Shown here one piece after another: positions 63,652 to 64,000 of a stretch of DNA of 64,000 nt. The position numbers and the translations under genes are program-made. The DNA comes from Oscillospiraceae bacterium (lineage in GTDB: Bacteria; Bacillota; Clostridia; Oscillospirales; CAG-272): positions 1 through 64,000 of the forward strand of contig SVRJ01000007.1 in the NCBI GenBank assembly GCA_015064885.1, given 5' to 3'. Each line of letters starts with the position of its first letter. Position 1 is the first letter of the stretch. The notes under the pieces were generated by a model that was not told where the DNA came from, did not search any database, and worked only from the letters and a program-made list of their open reading frames with translations.

Positions 63652-64000
63652 ATGAAAAGAACACTTTCTATTCTCGTTGTTCTCGTGATGCTCGTATCTA
63701 TGTTCAGCTTCATGACAACAGGCGTCTCGGCTAACGTTCTTAAGTCTACATATGAAGACGCAAAAGACGGCGATCTTCTTTATGAAGTTAAGTTCGGTCA
63801 GTCAACAGGCGCATACCAGCCCAAGATCTTCAGAGCTCTTGAGACAGACAACGTTGACGGTGCTGTTGTTGTTTCCGACGACGGAAGAACACTCTCCTTC
63901 ACAAAGACAGACGCTACAGGCGCTCAGATGTGGTACGGCGGCGAGATCGCAGGCCTTACATGGGGCGGCGACAAGGTCTACACAATGACCATGGAAGTTA
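63652..64000 (+). CDS. Secreted protein of unknown function, 3' partial
   Basis: The frame starting MKRTLSILVVLVMLVSMFSF runs off the window end after 116 codons. A signal peptide ends near VSA (about residue 26). The mature part (YEDAKDGDLLYEVKFGQSTG, DDGRTLSFTKTD, MWYGGEIAGL) resembles the start of a jelly-roll or carbohydrate-binding domain, but this is only an impression. Codon choice (ACA, GGC, GAC, AAG, CTT) is more biased than in neighbouring genes and points to high expression. AAAGGA lies upstream. Confidence 0.8.
   Translation, partial: MKRTLSILVVLVMLVSMFSFMTTGVSANVLKSTYEDAKDGDLLYEVKFGQSTGAYQPKIFRALETDNVDGAVVVSDDGRTLSFTKTDATGAQMWYGGEIAGLTWGGDKVYTMTMEV

Noticed and set aside
63752..63988. 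Open frame of 78 codons near the window end
   Set aside because: It is in a different frame inside the signal-peptide-bearing gene starting at 63652, which has the promoter and ribosome site.
1..64000. CRISPR array, insertion sequence, prophage or integration site
   Set aside because: No regularly spaced repeats, transposase, integrase or phage structural motifs are seen; the tRNA pair is not followed by a mobile element.

Overview
The window looks like chromosomal DNA of an anaerobic, probably gut-dwelling member of the Bacillota (class Clostridia, most likely an uncultured Oscillospirales- or Christensenellales-like lineage; the rank is inference). Signs are moderate GC, strong AAGGAGG-type ribosome binding sites, many near-perfect TTGACA-17-TATAAT promoters, U-tailed hairpin terminators shared by convergent genes, many flavin and Fe-S reductases, and lipoproteins with Ser/Thr-rich linkers. 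I see no phage, insertion sequence, CRISPR array or rRNA.

Layout. 1-5.8 kb: a partial threonine aldolase, then two tandem sigma/anti-sigma modules on the minus strand whose anti-sigma proteins carry a solute-binding-protein-like outer domain. 5.9-9.2 kb: MATE exporter, PnuC-type vitamin transporter behind an attenuator-like leader, and azlCD. 9.4-10.6 kb: low-molecular-weight phosphatase and a sugar epimerase. 10.9-18.6 kb: an amino-sugar/glycoconjugate operon (DUF362, SIS, ceramidase-like hydrolase, GlcNAc-kinase-like ATPase, GH84 hexosaminidase, beta-helix protein) and a MalY/PatB aminotransferase. 18.7-21 kb: sugar kinase and FAD oxidoreductase. 21.2-24.8 kb: two tandem lipoprotein phosphoesterases and an iron alcohol dehydrogenase. 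25-32.4 kb: flavoproteins, epimerase, DUF2809 protein, membrane-anchored amidase, CDF transporter. 32.4-36.7 kb: nucleoside salvage operon deoC-deoD-deoB-cdd-pdp. 37-42.2 kb: a third sigma/anti-sigma pair and a sigma factor fused to a region of about 870 residues. 42.4-43.6 kb: a nucleotidyltransferase remnant, a Nim-like flavoprotein and a peroxiredoxin. 43.6-51.7 kb: a complete ornithine/arginine operon argG-H-C-J-B-D-F with perfect ARG boxes. 52-53.6 kb: an orphan lipoprotein paralogous to the anti-sigma outer domains. 53.9-54.1 kb: tRNA-Thr and tRNA-Tyr. 54.2-63.5 kb: metallo-beta-lactamase proteins, an uncharacterised redox operon, msrA and an MBL-GDPD fusion. The window ends inside a secreted protein gene.

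The most unusual content is signalling. Four ECF-type sigma factors lie within 42 kb. Two sit with membrane anti-sigma proteins whose sensor is a solute-binding-protein fold, and a free lipoprotein of the same family lies 47 kb away. This suggests sensing of an external solute, perhaps a glycan, directly coupled to sigma release. Clostridial SigI/RsgI systems, which use carbohydrate-binding outer domains, are a known parallel, but I know of no description of this form. Ligand and regulon cannot be read from the window.
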